Positions 7,193 through 16,368 are shown, counted from the stretch's first letter. The stretch: 42,323 bases of DNA from Bordetella parapertussis (GCA_945906815.1 CAMDRT010000038.1:1-42323), one strand, 5' to 3'. Notes: generated by a model from the sequence alone, not told the origin. Program-made: numbers and translations.

Positions 7193-8509
7193 ATGCTTTC
7201 ATCACGGATTGGGTTGGCAGCCCTCATCACACGGCTACCTGTCACGCGCACCGCCGCCCTGCTTGCGGCGCTTATGCTCGGCTGCCCCGGGTTGGCGCGC
7301 GCGGCGGACGATACGCTATCGCTGCGCGAAGCGCTCGCCATCGCCGTGCGTGATTCTTCCCTGCTCGCCGCGCAGCGCTCCGCTATTGCCGCCGCTGGGG
7401 AGTACGCCCTCTTCGCACGCGAACTGCCCGACCCCAAGCTCAAGTTCGGCATCGATAATTTTCCGCTGGACGGCCCCGACAAATACAACTTCACGCGCGA
7501 TTTCATGACCATGCGCCGCATCGGCGTGGCGCAGGAATTTCCGCGCGCTGAAAAACGCGAGCTCAAGGGGCGTCGCGCCGAGCACCAGCTTGCGCGCGAG
7601 CAGGCGCTGCTCGCCGACACCCATGCGACAGTGCGGCGCGACATCGCACTGCTGTGGATGGAGCGTTATTACGCCGAATTGATGGCAAAAGTTGTGGACG
7701 AGCAATACGCCGAAACCACGCTGCAACGCGACGCGCTGCAAGCCGGCGTGGCTACCAGCCGCACCTCGTTTGCAGACCGGCTGGCGCTGGAGGCGGCTTT
7801 GCAGTTGCTGCTTGAGCGCCGCGCGGACCTCGACAAACAGGCAGGGCGGGCGCAAGCGCTGCTGACGCGCTGGCTGGGCGCGGCGGCGGCACGGCCCCTG
7901 TCGCCGCTGCCGGAAAGCACGGCGCGCGCACCCGCGCCCGCTCACACGCATGCCTACGGCGCGGTGATTTACGATCCGCAGCACCCCCATCTGCAATCGC
8001 TGCAACGGCAAGTCGACATCGCACAGAGTGAAGCCGATCTCGCGCAAGCAGCCACCCGGCCCGACTGGGGACTGGAACTGGGCTACGCACAACGCGGCCC
8101 CGCCTACAGCAATATGCTCTCGTTCCAGGTAGCCATAGATTTGCCGCTGTTCGCCGAGCGCCGGCAGAATCGCGAGGCCGCGGCGCGCGCGGCACAGGTA
8201 GCGCAGGCACGCGCGCTGCGCGAAGACGCCTTGCGCCAGCATCTCGCAGAGGCGGCAGCAGCGCAAGCGGATTGGAATGCCGCGAGCGCGCGCCTGAAAC
8301 GCTACGATGACGAGCTGCTGCCGCTCACGCGTGACCGCGCGCGGCTCGCGCTTGCCGCCTATCGCGGCGGCTTTGGTACACTCGCCGCGGTGCTGGAGAT
8401 GCGGCGCATCGAACTCGACCTGCGCCTGCAAAAACTGCAATTGGCCGCCGAGCAGGGGCGCGCCCACGCGCAGCTCCTCTACTTTCTGCCCGCGGAGCCA
8501 AGCCAATGA
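7193..8509 (+). CDS. cusC: Outer-membrane efflux channel of the Cu/Ag pump (TolC family)
   Basis: A 438-residue TolC-family outer-membrane factor. After a signal peptide (residues 1-40, ending LARAADDT) it shows the typical duplicated helical hairpins: LSLREALAIAVRDSSLL near residue 43, long alanine/arginine-rich coiled-coil regions, LEAALQLLLERRADLDK in the middle and the second-half equivalent LRLQKLQLAAEQGRAHAQLL at the end. It provides the outer-membrane exit duct for CusBA. GGAGG sits ahead of the ATG at 7193. The stop overlaps the cusB start by four bases (ATGA), so the genes are co-translated. Sequence alone would also fit CzcC; the operon context and CusA residues favour Cu/Ag. Confidence 0.88.
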   Translation: MLSSRIGLAALITRLPVTRTAALLAALMLGCPGLARAADDTLSLREALAIAVRDSSLLAAQRSAIAAAGEYALFARELPDPKLKFGIDNFPLDGPDKYNFTRDFMTMRRIGVAQEFPRAEKRELKGRRAEHQLAREQALLADTHATVRRDIALLWMERYYAELMAKVVDEQYAETTLQRDALQAGVATSRTSFADRLALEAALQLLLERRADLDKQAGRAQALLTRWLGAAAARPLSPLPESTARAPAPAHTHAYGAVIYDPQHPHLQSLQRQVDIAQSEADLAQAATRPDWGLELGYAQRGPAYSNMLSFQVAIDLPLFAERRQNREAAARAAQVAQARALREDALRQHLAEAAAAQADWNAASARLKRYDDELLPLTRDRARLALAAYRGGFGTLAAVLEMRRIELDLRLQKLQLAAEQGRAHAQLLYFLPAEPSQ

Positions 8510-10035
8510 AGCGCACTATTTTCAAGGGCCTGCTGATCGCGCTGCTGATCGCCGGCATCGGCGCCGGCGCGGGTTACTGGTACGCCATGCGCCGCATACA
8601 AGCAGCGCCGTCCGCGGCAGCGGCCGCATCACCCGCAGCCGCTGCGGTGGCAGAGCGCAAGGTGCTGTACTGGCATGACCCCATGGTAGCGGGAGCCAAA
8701 TTCGATAAGCCCGGCAAATCACCGTTCATGGACATGCAACTGGTGCCCGTGTATGCCGATGAAGGCGCCGATCAGGGCAAGGTGACGATCAGTCCGCGCA
8801 CCCTGCAAAACCTCGGCATACGCATCGTCGAGGTCAAGCAAGGCCGCATGGCGATGGGCTTCACCGCCACCGGTGCGGTGAGTGTGGACGAACGCTCGCT
8901 GATTGCGATCCAGGCGCGCGTCACCGGCTACATTGAAAAATTGTATGTGCGCGCGCAGTACGAGGCTGTGGTAGAGGGTCAACCCCTGGCCGATATTTAT
9001 GCGCCCGAGTGGCTGGCGGCACAGGAAGAGTATCTGGTGCTCAGACGCAGCACGCAACCAGAGGTGGAAGCGCTGGCACTGGCCGCGCGCCAACGGCTGC
9101 TGCTGCTGGGTGTCTCGGATGCACAAATCCAGCGCATCGAACAATCCGGGCAGGCTGCGCCACGCGTCACGCTGTATGCGCCCGCAAGCGGCATCGTGTG
9201 GGAGCAGGGCGTGCGCGACGGCATGTCGGTCGTTCCCGGCATGACCCTGTTTCGAATAGCACAGCTCGGCAGCGTTTGGGTACACGCCGAAGTGCCGGAA
9301 ACCGAGGCCGCGTTGGTGCGCCCCGGAGCGCCGATCACGGCACGCGCACCCGCATTACCCGGCGCGATCTACCAGGGCACCGTCGCCGCGCTGCTGCCCG
9401 ATGTCAGCGCCGTCACACGCACGATCAAGGCGCGCATCGTGCTGGCCAACCCCGGCGGCCGCCTGAAACCGGGCATGTTTGTCAACGTCGAGTTCGGCAG
9501 CGTCACCCAGCCCGCACTCATGATACCGAGCGTAGCGGTGATCCATACCGGCACCCGCACGGTGGTCATCGTTGCCGAGGAGGGCGGAAAGTTTCGCCCG
9601 CTTGCGATTGACATCGGACGTGAAAGCCAGGACATGGCCGAGGTACGCAAAGGTCTCGTCGCGGGGCAAAAGGTCGTTGCCTCCGGCCAGTTTCTGATCG
9701 ACTCCGAAGCCAGCCTCAAAAGCACCCTGACACGGCTGGAAAGTTCACCGCATCCCGTCACCGCAACGGGCGCTGCCAAAAACGGCAAGCACCGTGGCGG
9801 CGCCCGGGTCAACAGTGTCGATGCTGTCAACGGAAAAATAGACCTCACCCACGGCCCCATACCCTCGATGCAATGGCCGGCAATGACCATGGGATTTCGC
9901 GTCGAGGATAAATCGCAGCTCACGCATCTGAAAGCGGGAGACGAGATCGATTTCGAGATGCGCGGCGAGCCTGATAAGGACGGTGAGTACCGGATTACGC
10001 GCATCACGAAAAAATCGATGCAGGCAGCAAAATGA
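8506..10035 (+). CDS. cusB: Periplasmic adaptor of the Cu/Ag pump with N-terminal metal-binding and C-terminal CusF domains
   Basis: A 509-residue membrane-fusion protein linking CusA to CusC. An N-terminal membrane anchor (residues 7-27) is followed by a small heavy-metal-binding domain (YWHDPMV near 55-61 and [12 protein letters not shown] near 72-83). The adaptor body comes next, with the barrel/lipoyl region [17 protein letters not shown] and the beta-barrel near [12 protein letters not shown]. The C-terminus from about residue 435 is a complete CusF-like domain: [18 protein letters not shown] places His449, Trp457, Met460 and Met462 as the CusF copper ligands. In E. coli CusF is a separate chaperone; here donor and adaptor are one chain. 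It overlaps cusC and cusA by four bases on each side. Confidence 0.93.
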   Translation: MKRTIFKGLLIALLIAGIGAGAGYWYAMRRIQAAPSAAAAASPAAAAVAERKVLYWHDPMVAGAKFDKPGKSPFMDMQLVPVYADEGADQGKVTISPRTLQNLGIRIVEVKQGRMAMGFTATGAVSVDERSLIAIQARVTGYIEKLYVRAQYEAVVEGQPLADIYAPEWLAAQEEYLVLRRSTQPEVEALALAARQRLLLLGVSDAQIQRIEQSGQAAPRVTLYAPASGIVWEQGVRDGMSVVPGMTLFRIAQLGSVWVHAEVPETEAALVRPGAPITARAPALPGAIYQGTVAALLPDVSAVTRTIKARIVLANPGGRLKPGMFVNVEFGSVTQPALMIPSVAVIHTGTRTVVIVAEEGGKFRPLAIDIGRESQDMAEVRKGLVAGQKVVASGQFLIDSEASLKSTLTRLESSPHPVTATGAAKNGKHRGGARVNSVDAVNGKIDLTHGPIPSMQWPAMTMGFRVEDKSQLTHLKAGDEIDFEMRGEPDKDGEYRITRITKKSMQAAK

Positions 10036-13000
10036 TCGAGCGTCTCATCCGCTGGGCCATCAGCAACCGCGTTTTGGTGCTGATGGCGACCCTCATGTTC
10101 AGTGCCTGGGGGGTGTGGTCGATGCTGAAGACACCCTTGGACGCAATTCCCGATCTGTCAGACGTGCAGGTGATCATCCGCACCACCTGGCCAGGGCAGG
10201 CGCCGCAGATCGTTGAAGACCAGGTCACCTACCCGCTCACTACCACCATGCTGTCGGTGCCGGGCGCCAAGGCCGTGCGCGGCTATTCGTTCTTCGGTGA
10301 TTCCTTCGTCTACGTACTGTTCGAGGACGGCACCGATCTTTACTGGGCGCGCTCGCGCGTACTCGAATACCTCAACCAGGTGCAGGCCCGCCTGCCGGCG
10401 CAGGCGAAGCCGGCACTGGGGCCCGATGCCACCGGCGTGGGCTGGGTATATGAGTATGCGGTGATCGACCGCAGCGGACGCCATGATCTGAGCCAATTGC
10501 GCGCATTGCAAGATTGGTTCCTCAAGTACGAACTCAAGTCGGTAGCGAATGTCGCGGAAGTCGCATCGGTGGGCGGCATGGTGCGGCAGTACCAGATTGT
10601 GCTGGATCCGCAGCGCCTGCGCGCGTATTCAATACCCATCTCGCGTGTGATCCAGGCGGTGAAAAACGCCAACCAGGAAACCGGCGGTTCGGTGCTCGAG
10701 CTGGGCGAAGCCGAGTACATGGTGCGCGCCCACGGCTACCTTAAATCACTCGACGACTTTCGCGCCATCCCGATCATGGTTGGCGATGGTGGCACGCCGG
10801 TGTTACTGAAAGATGTGGCGCGCGTGCAAATCGGGCCGGAATTGCGGCGCGGCATTGCGGAGCTGGATGGCGAAGGCGAGACCGTCGGCGGTGTCATCAT
10901 CATGCGCAGCGGCAAGAATGCACTCGAAACCATCGCCGCGGTGAAGGCCAAGATCGACAGCCTCAAACCGGGGCTGCCGGCGGGCGTGGAAATTGTCCCG
11001 GCCTACGACCGCTCGGGACTGATCCTGCGCGCCATCGATCACTTACGCGACAAACTGATCGAAGAATTCATCGTTGTCGCCCTGGTATGCATGGTGTTCC
11101 TGTTTCATCTGCGCTCCAGTCTGGTGGCCATCATCACGCTGCCGCTGGGCGTGATGATCGCCTTCATCGTCATGCGCTACCAGGGGGTGAACGCCAACAT
11201 CATGTCGCTCGGCGGCATCGCCATCGCCATCGGCGCCATGGTGGATGCCGCGGTGGTGATGGTCGAGAACGCGCACAAGCATCTTGAAGCCTGGCGCCAT
11301 GCGCATCCCGATGCGTCTCTGGCGAACGAGGCGCGCTGGCAATTGATCGGCGACGCGGCGACGGAAGTCGGCCCCGCACTGTTCTTCAGTTTGCTCATCA
11401 TCACGCTCTCGTTTGTGCCGGTATTCGCGCTGGAGGCGCAGGAAGGACGTCTGTTCGCACCACTCGCCTACACCAAAACCTACGCCATGGCGGCTGCGGC
11501 GGGACTGTCGGTGACGCTGGTGCCGGTGCTGATGGGCTACTGGATACGCGGGCGCATAGCGGATGAAAAATCCAATCCCCTCAGCCGCCTGCTTATTTTT
11601 ATCTACCGCCCGGTACTGGCGGCGGCATTGCGTTTTCCGAAGTGCACCTTGTTCATCGCCGTGGTGCTGCTGGCGCTGAGCGCCTATCCCGCCTCACGCC
11701 TCGGCGGCGAATTCATGCCGCCGCTGGACGAAGGCGATCTGCTGTATATGCCGACTGCGCTGCCGGGCTTGTCGGTGGGCAAAGCCTCTGAAATCCTGCA
11801 GCTCACCGACCGCTTGATTAAAACCGTGCCCGAAGTCGCGCGCGTGTTCGGCAAGATCGGCCGTGCCGAATCCGCCACCGATCCGGCACCGCTGGAAATG
11901 GTGGAAACGACGATCCAGTTCAAGCCGAAGAACGAATGGCGACCCGGCATGACGCAGGAGAAACTGATCGAGGAACTGGATCGCACCGTCCAAGTACCCG
12001 GACTCACCAACATCTGGGTGCCGCCGATCCGCAATCGCATCGACATGCTCGCCACCGGCATCAAGAGTCCGCTCGGCATCAAGGTGTCCGGCCCTGATCT
12101 GGCGCAAATCGAGCGCGTCACGCAGGACATCGAGCGTGCCGTGAAGGATGTGCCGGGCGTCACCTCCGCGCTGGCCGAGCGGCTCACCGGCGGGCGCTAC
12201 ATCGATGTCAAAATCGACCGCCTGGCTGCCGCGCGCTACGGCATGAACATCGCCGACGTGCAGGCCATCGTTGCGACGGCCATCGGCGGCGAGAACATAG
12301 GCGAGACCATCGAGGGTTTGCAGCGTTTCCCGATCAATGTGCGTTATCCGCGCGAATTGCGCGACTCGCTCGAAAAGTTGCGCAGCCTGCCGGTCGTGAC
12401 TGAGCGCGGCGCGCAGATCACGCTGGGCGCGCTGGCCGCACTCGCCTTCGTCGACGGGCCGCCGATGCTCAAAAGCGAAAATGCGCGACTCTCCGGCTGG
12501 GTCTATGTCGATATGCGCGGCCGTGATCTGCAGTCGGTGGTCGACGACGCGCAAAAGAGGGTGCGCGAGCAGGTACAGCTTCCCGCGGGTTACTCGGTAT
12601 CGTGGTCAGGCCAGTTTGAATATCTCGAACGCGCCAAAAAGCGGCTGACCATAGTCATCCCGTTCACCCTGGCGATTATTTTTGTGTTGCTGTATCTCAC
12701 CTTCCGCCGCACCAGCGAAGCATTGCTGATCATGGTGACAGTGCCGTTCGCGCTCAGCGGCGGCTTGTGGCTGATGTGGCTGCTGGGCTACCACCTGTCG
12801 GTGGCAGCGGCCGTGGGCTTTATCGCGCTGGCCGGCGTGGCAGCAGAGTTCGGCATCATCATGCTGCTCTACCTGCGCCAGGCGCTGGACAAACGCATCG
12901 CTGCCGGTGAGGCAATGAACGCGCGCGGTGCAGAAAACGAGCGCTGCGCGCAGGACGCGCAAATGGTGGTGGACGCGATTACCGAAGGCGCGGTGTTGCG

Positions 13001-13202
13001 CGTGCGCCCCAAAGCGATGACCGTCGCGGTGATACTCGCCGGCCTGCTGCCGATCATGGGGTCCAGCGGCACCGGTGCCGAAATCATGCAGCGCATCGCC
13101 GCACCGATGGTCGGCGGCATGATCACTGCGCCGCTGCTGTCGATGCTGGTGATCCCGGCGGCTTACTTGTTGATGCGCAGGCGGCGTCCGCAACACTCGT
13201 GA
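10032..13202 (+). CDS. cusA: Cu(I)/Ag(I) RND efflux pump, inner-membrane transporter
   Basis: A 1056-residue heavy-metal RND (HME) antiporter with the usual 12 membrane helices and two large periplasmic loops. The N-terminus ([20 protein letters not shown]) and the helix-4 block ([20 protein letters not shown]) are canonical. The three methionines that carry copper through E. coli CusA are present at identical numbers: Met573 ([10 protein letters not shown]), Met623 (LEMVETT) and Met672 ([10 protein letters not shown]). This argues strongly for Cu/Ag over Co/Zn/Cd. The C-terminal 60 codons are present a second time at 15238-15420 as a fragment. The gene is co-translated with cusB and is the last of the operon; no terminator is evident. 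Confidence 0.96.
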   Translation: MIERLIRWAISNRVLVLMATLMFSAWGVWSMLKTPLDAIPDLSDVQVIIRTTWPGQAPQIVEDQVTYPLTTTMLSVPGAKAVRGYSFFGDSFVYVLFEDGTDLYWARSRVLEYLNQVQARLPAQAKPALGPDATGVGWVYEYAVIDRSGRHDLSQLRALQDWFLKYELKSVANVAEVASVGGMVRQYQIVLDPQRLRAYSIPISRVIQAVKNANQETGGSVLELGEAEYMVRAHGYLKSLDDFRAIPIMVGDGGTPVLLKDVARVQIGPELRRGIAELDGEGETVGGVIIMRSGKNALETIAAVKAKIDSLKPGLPAGVEIVPAYDRSGLILRAIDHLRDKLIEEFIVVALVCMVFLFHLRSSLVAIITLPLGVMIAFIVMRYQGVNANIMSLGGIAIAIGAMVDAAVVMVENAHKHLEAWRHAHPDASLANEARWQLIGDAATEVGPALFFSLLIITLSFVPVFALEAQEGRLFAPLAYTKTYAMAAAAGLSVTLVPVLMGYWIRGRIADEKSNPLSRLLIFIYRPVLAAALRFPKCTLFIAVVLLALSAYPASRLGGEFMPPLDEGDLLYMPTALPGLSVGKASEILQLTDRLIKTVPEVARVFGKIGRAESATDPAPLEMVETTIQFKPKNEWRPGMTQEKLIEELDRTVQVPGLTNIWVPPIRNRIDMLATGIKSPLGIKVSGPDLAQIERVTQDIERAVKDVPGVTSALAERLTGGRYIDVKIDRLAAARYGMNIADVQAIVATAIGGENIGETIEGLQRFPINVRYPRELRDSLEKLRSLPVVTERGAQITLGALAALAFVDGPPMLKSENARLSGWVYVDMRGRDLQSVVDDAQKRVREQVQLPAGYSVSWSGQFEYLERAKKRLTIVIPFTLAIIFVLLYLTFRRTSEALLIMVTVPFALSGGLWLMWLLGYHLSVAAAVGFIALAGVAAEFGIIMLLYLRQALDKRIAAGEAMNARGAENERCAQDAQMVVDAITEGAVLRVRPKAMTVAVILAGLLPIMGSSGTGAEIMQRIAAPMVGGMITAPLLSMLVIPAAYLLMRRRRPQHS
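13011..13187 (+). repeat. Direct repeat, left copy (cusA 3' end)
   Basis: The 177 bp from AAAGCGATGACC to GCGCAGGCGGCG recur at 15232-15408 in the same orientation with six mismatches by eye (about 97 percent identity). Five of the differences are silent and one changes Ile to Val. The last codons of the two copies diverge (RPQHS against RRSL). Confidence 0.93.
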
Positions 13203-13344
13203 CATAGAACCACAGTGCGCCGGGCGCAGACCGCGTGCGTCCTCGCCGGTAAGCGGGATTGACGACGCCAGCAGGTTTCGCCATCCTCGCGTTGCGAAAT
13301 TGTTGCGTGTTGGATGAAACCAATGGCGCAATCTCAAGCGACGC

Positions 13345-13458
13345 CGTAGGATGCCGGTGACGAAGGAACCGCATCGGTCGAGCGGCGCACCCTGCCCGAC
13401 CGTGACCGCGATTGATGCGGTGATCGATGCGGTTCGCTGCACTCACCGGCAGCCTACG
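13345..13458. repeat. CGTAGG...CCTACG palindromic element, copy 1
   Basis: The left arm CGTAGGATGCCGGTGACGAA then GGAACCGCATCG, and the right arm CGATGCGGTTCGCTGC then ACTCACCGGCAGCCTACG, form an imperfect inverted repeat around a GC-rich centre. A related element is at 34172-34256. It lies in the 349-bp gap after cusA; the rest of that gap shows no gene. Confidence 0.8.
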
Positions 13459-13551
13459 TTGCATAGTTTTGGCGACCAATGGCAGTGGGCACGCCCATGT
13501 TTCGCAAAAACAATAGCGCCATTACTATCGGAAACATCCCCCACGGTAAAA

Positions 13552-13875
13552 ATGAAAAACAAATATCTGTACGGCAGTATGCCGGCCGAAGTCAATTCGG
13601 CGGCAGGAGTAGAAGGCATGATCATCCGCACCTTTGACGGCAGCTTTATGTTTCGCGTGTACCGGGACCCTGAGCACTTTACGGATTACGAGATAAGACA
13701 CGACGACCTGAGTGTCACGATTGACGCGGACGCACTGGCGGCATTTTACAAAATCGGCGAGCGCAACATTCTTGACCACAGTCCGCCGGTGCTCGGCCTG
13801 AAGAAGATCGGAAATCAACGCGCAGAAGGCGAGAAGCGCACGCAATGCAAGCCTCTTCACCCCCCCAATGCCTAA
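13552..13875 (+). CDS. Hypothetical protein preceding ccbP
   Basis: A 107-residue protein starting MKNKYLYGSMPAEVNSAAGV. The frame is open further upstream to 13351, but that part is read from the palindromic repeat, so I take the ATG at 13552. The core (EGMIIRTFDGSFMFRVYRDP and TDYEIRHDDLSVTIDADAL) looks like a small acidic beta-rich domain; HDDLSVTIDADALAAFY could be a surface acidic patch. No signal peptide or membrane segment. It overlaps the next gene, a CcbP-type calcium-binding protein, by eight bases, so the two are probably co-translated. I do not recognise a named family. Confidence 0.65.
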   Translation: MKNKYLYGSMPAEVNSAAGVEGMIIRTFDGSFMFRVYRDPEHFTDYEIRHDDLSVTIDADALAAFYKIGERNILDHSPPVLGLKKIGNQRAEGEKRTQCKPLHPPNA

Positions 13876-14236
13876 CCCCAAACCCAACCCCACACGCGAA
13901 CACCGAATCGAGCAGGACATCGTCGTCGATGCCTACGGCGAAGAAGAGCGCGCGTTGAGTTGGTACTACTATCTCGAAGGCAAGCTGAAATTTCCTTTCC
14001 GCGCAAAGTGCGCGGCGGTGCGCAAGGTTTCCCCGCTGAAAAAAGGCGAGGAAGTCGAGGTGCTTGGCATGGCGCCCGAGGATGATTGCACGCGAACGAT
14101 GATGGTGTTGATCCGTTTCGCGGATCGCACGCTCGGCGTGCCGCTCGATCAACTTGAAGCTATCACCGACGGCAAGGCCGCGCGCGAGGCGATGGCGGAT
14201 TGGCGCTACCGGTGTGCGATGGGCTATGCGTTCTGA
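13868..14236 (+). CDS. ccbP: CcbP-type calcium-binding protein
   Basis: A 122-residue acidic cytoplasmic protein that matches the calcium-binding protein family typified by cyanobacterial CcbP. The blocks HRIEQDIVVDAYGEEERALS, WYYYLEGKLKFPF, SPLKKGEEVEVLGMAPEDDC and VPLDQLEAI are the family core. In Anabaena, CcbP binds Ca2+ and modulates heterocyst formation; in non-cyanobacteria the role is unknown. The start at 13868 lies inside the end of the preceding gene. No metal transporter is linked apart from the upstream cus operon. Confidence 0.8.
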   Translation: MPNPKPNPTREHRIEQDIVVDAYGEEERALSWYYYLEGKLKFPFRAKCAAVRKVSPLKKGEEVEVLGMAPEDDCTRTMMVLIRFADRTLGVPLDQLEAITDGKAAREAMADWRYRCAMGYAF

Positions 14237-14277
14237 ATCGATTGGCGCTGTATTGCCGTGGCGTCATTACGCGCGAT

Positions 14278-14556
14278 CTAAAGGCGGCGCGGAGCATCCA
14301 TGCGCTCGTGCAGGACACGAATGATGTCGGCTCCGTACGTGGCGATCCGAAAGTAGATCACGTGGTTTTCGGTAACAGCCATTCGGCAACCAAGGCGAAT
14401 GTGGTCGCAAGCGGGCGCCCGTTGCGGGTTTTCGGCCAATTCCGCAAATGCGCCATGCAATGTGTCGATGTAGCGCTCGGTTTGTGCTATGCCCCAAGTT
14501 CGCTGGGTATGGCGCCATATTTTTTCGAGGCCACGTTCCGCCGCCGGTGTTAACCG
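14278..14556 (-). pseudogene. parE: ParE-family toxin gene lacking its start codon
   Basis: Directly after parD, the minus strand encodes a full ParE/RelE-type toxin body: RLTPAAERGLEKIWRHTQRT, then TERYIDTLHGAFAELAENP, VIYFRIATYGADIIRVLHER and MDAPRRL, 92 residues. Where ParE normally begins with ATG-CGG the sequence reads ATAGCGG, so the codon before the first Arg is a TAG stop and no ATG, GTG or TTG occurs until a TTG at residue 33. A single inserted A in an original ATGCGG would explain this. Either the toxin is dead or a short N-terminally trimmed form is made; a sequencing error is a third option. Confidence 0.75.
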
Positions 14557-14560
14557 CTAT

Positions 14561-14806
14561 TCAGCCTTGAGCCGCAGCCATTCTTTGCTTAAAGGCCGCT
14601 ACGTCAAACGGCTTGGGCTCGCCGCTGGCTTCGCCCTCGATCAATGCCGCGCGCACTGCTTCTACTTGGGCGCTGCGTTCCTGCTCTCGTCGGATCAGAT
14701 CGCGTATGTACTCGCTGTCGTTGGTGTAGTGGCCCCCTTCGATCTGCGCCTTGATCCAGTTGTCCTGCTGGTCAGTCAGCGGGATGGTTTTGCGAACGGT
14801 TGCCAT
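14561..14806 (-). CDS. parD: ParD-family antitoxin
   Basis: An 81-residue type II antitoxin beginning MATVRKTIPLTDQQDNWIKA, a ribbon-helix-helix DNA-binding domain, with the family block YTNDSEYIRDLIRREQER and a C-terminal toxin-binding tail ending FKQRMAAAQG. It belongs to the CC2985-type ParD group. The toxin reading frame follows two to four bases after the stop but has lost its start codon. Two copies of GAACAGTG upstream (14820 and 14848) may be the operator. Confidence 0.92.
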   Translation of the reverse strand: MATVRKTIPLTDQQDNWIKAQIEGGHYTNDSEYIRDLIRREQERSAQVEAVRAALIEGEASGEPKPFDVAAFKQRMAAAQG

Positions 14807-14819
14807 GGCTTGCCCCGGT

Positions 14820-14855
14820 GAACAGTGAGGGTGTAATTATTTCATACGAACAGTG
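14820..14855 (-). promoter_or_regulatory. Possible ParD operator: two GAACAGTG direct repeats
   Basis: GAACAGTG occurs at 14820-14827 and 14848-14855, with an AT-rich stretch between them that could hold the -10 region of the parD promoter on the minus strand. Antitoxins of this family bind repeated short sites at their own promoter; this is inference. Confidence 0.35.
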
Positions 14856-14938
14856 CGAATTTGCATGGCTTCCGCAAAACCGATAGGGCAATGCCGACTC
14901 CATACTGAGGAATTTTATATGTAAGTTATTGTTTTTAC

Positions 14939-15241
14939 ATGATTTTAATACCTCCTATGAATATCCCCCCCATGGACGAAGCCCAGAAAGAACGCCCTCT
15001 GCCCTTCCCCGATCTCTCGGGCGATCTGCCGTTGCTACCCGCGCGCATGGTCAACGAGTATCAGTATTGCCCGCGCCTAGCATACCTGGAGTGGGTGCAG
15101 GGCGAATGGGCGGATTCTTCCGATATCGTCGAGGGGCGTTACGCGCACCGGCGCGTGCAGCTTTGCATACAGGGGTTGATCCTCGAAGAACACGGCTACG
15201 AGTGCGGCGAGGGCGCGCTCTATTTCGCGGAAAAGCGATGA
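14939..15241 (+). pseudogene. cas4: Truncated cas4 (Cas4 part of a Cas4-Cas1 fusion)
   Basis: About 100 residues remain. [20 protein letters not shown] followed by [25 protein letters not shown] and GALYFAEKR is the characteristic N-terminus of Cas4 as found in Cas4-Cas1 fusion proteins of type I-G (formerly I-U) systems; the Cys of YCPR is the first iron-sulfur ligand. The rest of Cas4 and all of Cas1 are missing: at the codon for Lys-Arg the sequence runs into a copy of the cusA 3' end and terminates at TGA 15239-15241. In-frame ATGs at 14957 and 14972 are alternative starts. No CRISPR array or other cas gene is in the window, so this is a non-functional remnant. Confidence 0.8.
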
Positions 15242-15408
15242 CCGTCGCAGTGATACTCGCCGGCCTGCTGCCGATCATGGGGTCCAGCGGCACCGGCGCC
15301 GAAGTCATGCAGCGCATCGCCGCACCCATGGTCGGCGGCATGATCACCGCGCCGCTGCTGTCGATGCTGGTGATCCCGGCGGCTTACTTATTGATGCGCA
15401 GGCGGCGC
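15232..15408 (+). repeat. Direct repeat, right copy (cusA 3' end)
   Basis: Second copy of the 177-bp segment at 13011-13187. It begins at the AAAGCG shared by the cas4 remnant (GGAAAAGCG) and cusA (CCCAAAGCG), i.e. at a microhomology junction. Confidence 0.93.
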
Positions 15409-15420
15409 CGGTCGCTTTGA
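15238..15420 (+). pseudogene. C-terminal fragment of a second cusA
   Basis: Sixty codons starting [20 protein letters not shown] and ending [12 protein letters not shown], 59 or so of which correspond to the last helix region of CusA. It starts with an ATG that overlaps the TGA of the cas4 remnant (ATGA), so a short membrane peptide could in principle be made by coupling. The differences from cusA are mostly silent, indicating that the source was once a selected, full-length homologous gene. Orphan fragment; no function expected. Confidence 0.85.
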
Positions 15421-15457
15421 AATAAATAGGCCAGCCGCTGCGCGGCCAGCCCCCGGC

Positions 15458-16312
15458 TTACGCCGCCTTGCGCATCGCGCCTAACTGCCGCGCGATGAAA
15501 GCCTTGAGTATGGCGTGCGCGCGGTCGGTTTGCGGACCCGGGTCCTGGATCCACATGTGCTCGCATCCCTCAAATATCTCGAGCTCGCACTCACCGCCGG
15601 CTGCGCGGTAGGCCTTGGCGAATTTCTCCTGTATCTGCCACGGCACGTTGGAATCAAGCTCGCCCTGCATGATCAGCAGCGGTGGCAGCGTGACCTTTTC
15701 GCCGCGCTCGAGCATCAGCGCCGGATTGCCCTCGATTATCGATTCCCACGGATCGAAGTACAGCTTGCTCTTCTTCACCATTTCAGCGCGATTGGTGTTG
15801 ACCATGTGCTCGTAGCGGGCATGACAGTCGCTGATCGGCGAGCGCGTGGCAACATAAGCCACGGTGGCGTCGGCGTTCGACCCCTCGACGGCAAGCGCGT
15901 TGTAGCGCGCATCGCGCGGGCGCATCGCCAGCAGTTCCGCGACGTGGCCGCCGCTCGAACTGCCGAGTATGCCGAGGTTCGTCGGATCACCCTTCCATTC
16001 GCGCGCTTTCGATTTGAGCCAGCGCACGCCGTAGCTCGCGTCCTGCACAGAACCCGGGTACGGCGCTTCGGGGGAGTTCCGCATGTCGATGGCAACCACC
16101 AGCACGCCGCTTCTGGCCACCGCCTCGTCCATCGGCACGTTTGCCAAGCGGTCCTTGTCGTGCCAGGCGCCGCCGTGCACATCCAGCAGCACCGGGAACG
16201 GGCCATCGCCCTGGGGTTGATAGATGCGCGCCATCAGCATGCGTGTCGGGACTTTGCGGAATTCAACGTCCCACACTTTGATCTCGTAGTTGGCGGCAGG
16301 GTTGTAGCTCAT
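15458..16312 (-). CDS. Alpha/beta hydrolase, carboxylesterase-like
   Basis: A 284-residue cytoplasmic alpha/beta hydrolase of the acetyl-esterase/BD-FAE type. The oxyanion motif HGGAWHD is at residues 46-52, the nucleophile elbow GSSSGG puts Ser119 at the active site, and Asp220 (MQGELDSNVP) and His252 (EGCEHMW) complete the triad. ATYPYPG-like APYPGSVQDASYGVRWLK is typical of the group. GAGGAG precedes the ATG at 16312. A sigma70 promoter (16369-16397) almost identical to that of the MmgE/PrpD gene stands upstream, suggesting shared control or simply a conserved strong promoter. Substrate unknown. Confidence 0.88.
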   Translation of the reverse strand: MSYNPAANYEIKVWDVEFRKVPTRMLMARIYQPQGDGPFPVLLDVHGGAWHDKDRLANVPMDEAVARSGVLVVAIDMRNSPEAPYPGSVQDASYGVRWLKSKAREWKGDPTNLGILGSSSGGHVAELLAMRPRDARYNALAVEGSNADATVAYVATRSPISDCHARYEHMVNTNRAEMVKKSKLYFDPWESIIEGNPALMLERGEKVTLPPLLIMQGELDSNVPWQIQEKFAKAYRAAGGECELEIFEGCEHMWIQDPGPQTDRAHAILKAFIARQLGAMRKAA

Positions 16313-16368
16313 TGCTGTGCTCCTCTCGGGGGTATGGAAATTTCAGGCACCAGTTTTCACCAAACGGC

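Noticed and set aside
7316..8506. 396-codon minus-strand frame opposite cusC
   Set aside because: Antisense shadow; cusC on the plus strand has a signal peptide, ribosome site and coupling to cusB.
11694..12554. 286-codon minus-strand frame opposite cusA
   Set aside because: Antisense shadow of a gene with exact CusA metal-path residues.
13351..13551. N-terminal extension of the hypothetical gene
   Set aside because: It is read from the palindromic repeat at 13345-13458; the ATG at 13552 starts the conserved-looking part.
14929..15420. 163-codon frame that seems to be one protein
   Set aside because: Its first 100 codons are the cas4 remnant read in the wrong frame; only the end is cusA sequence.
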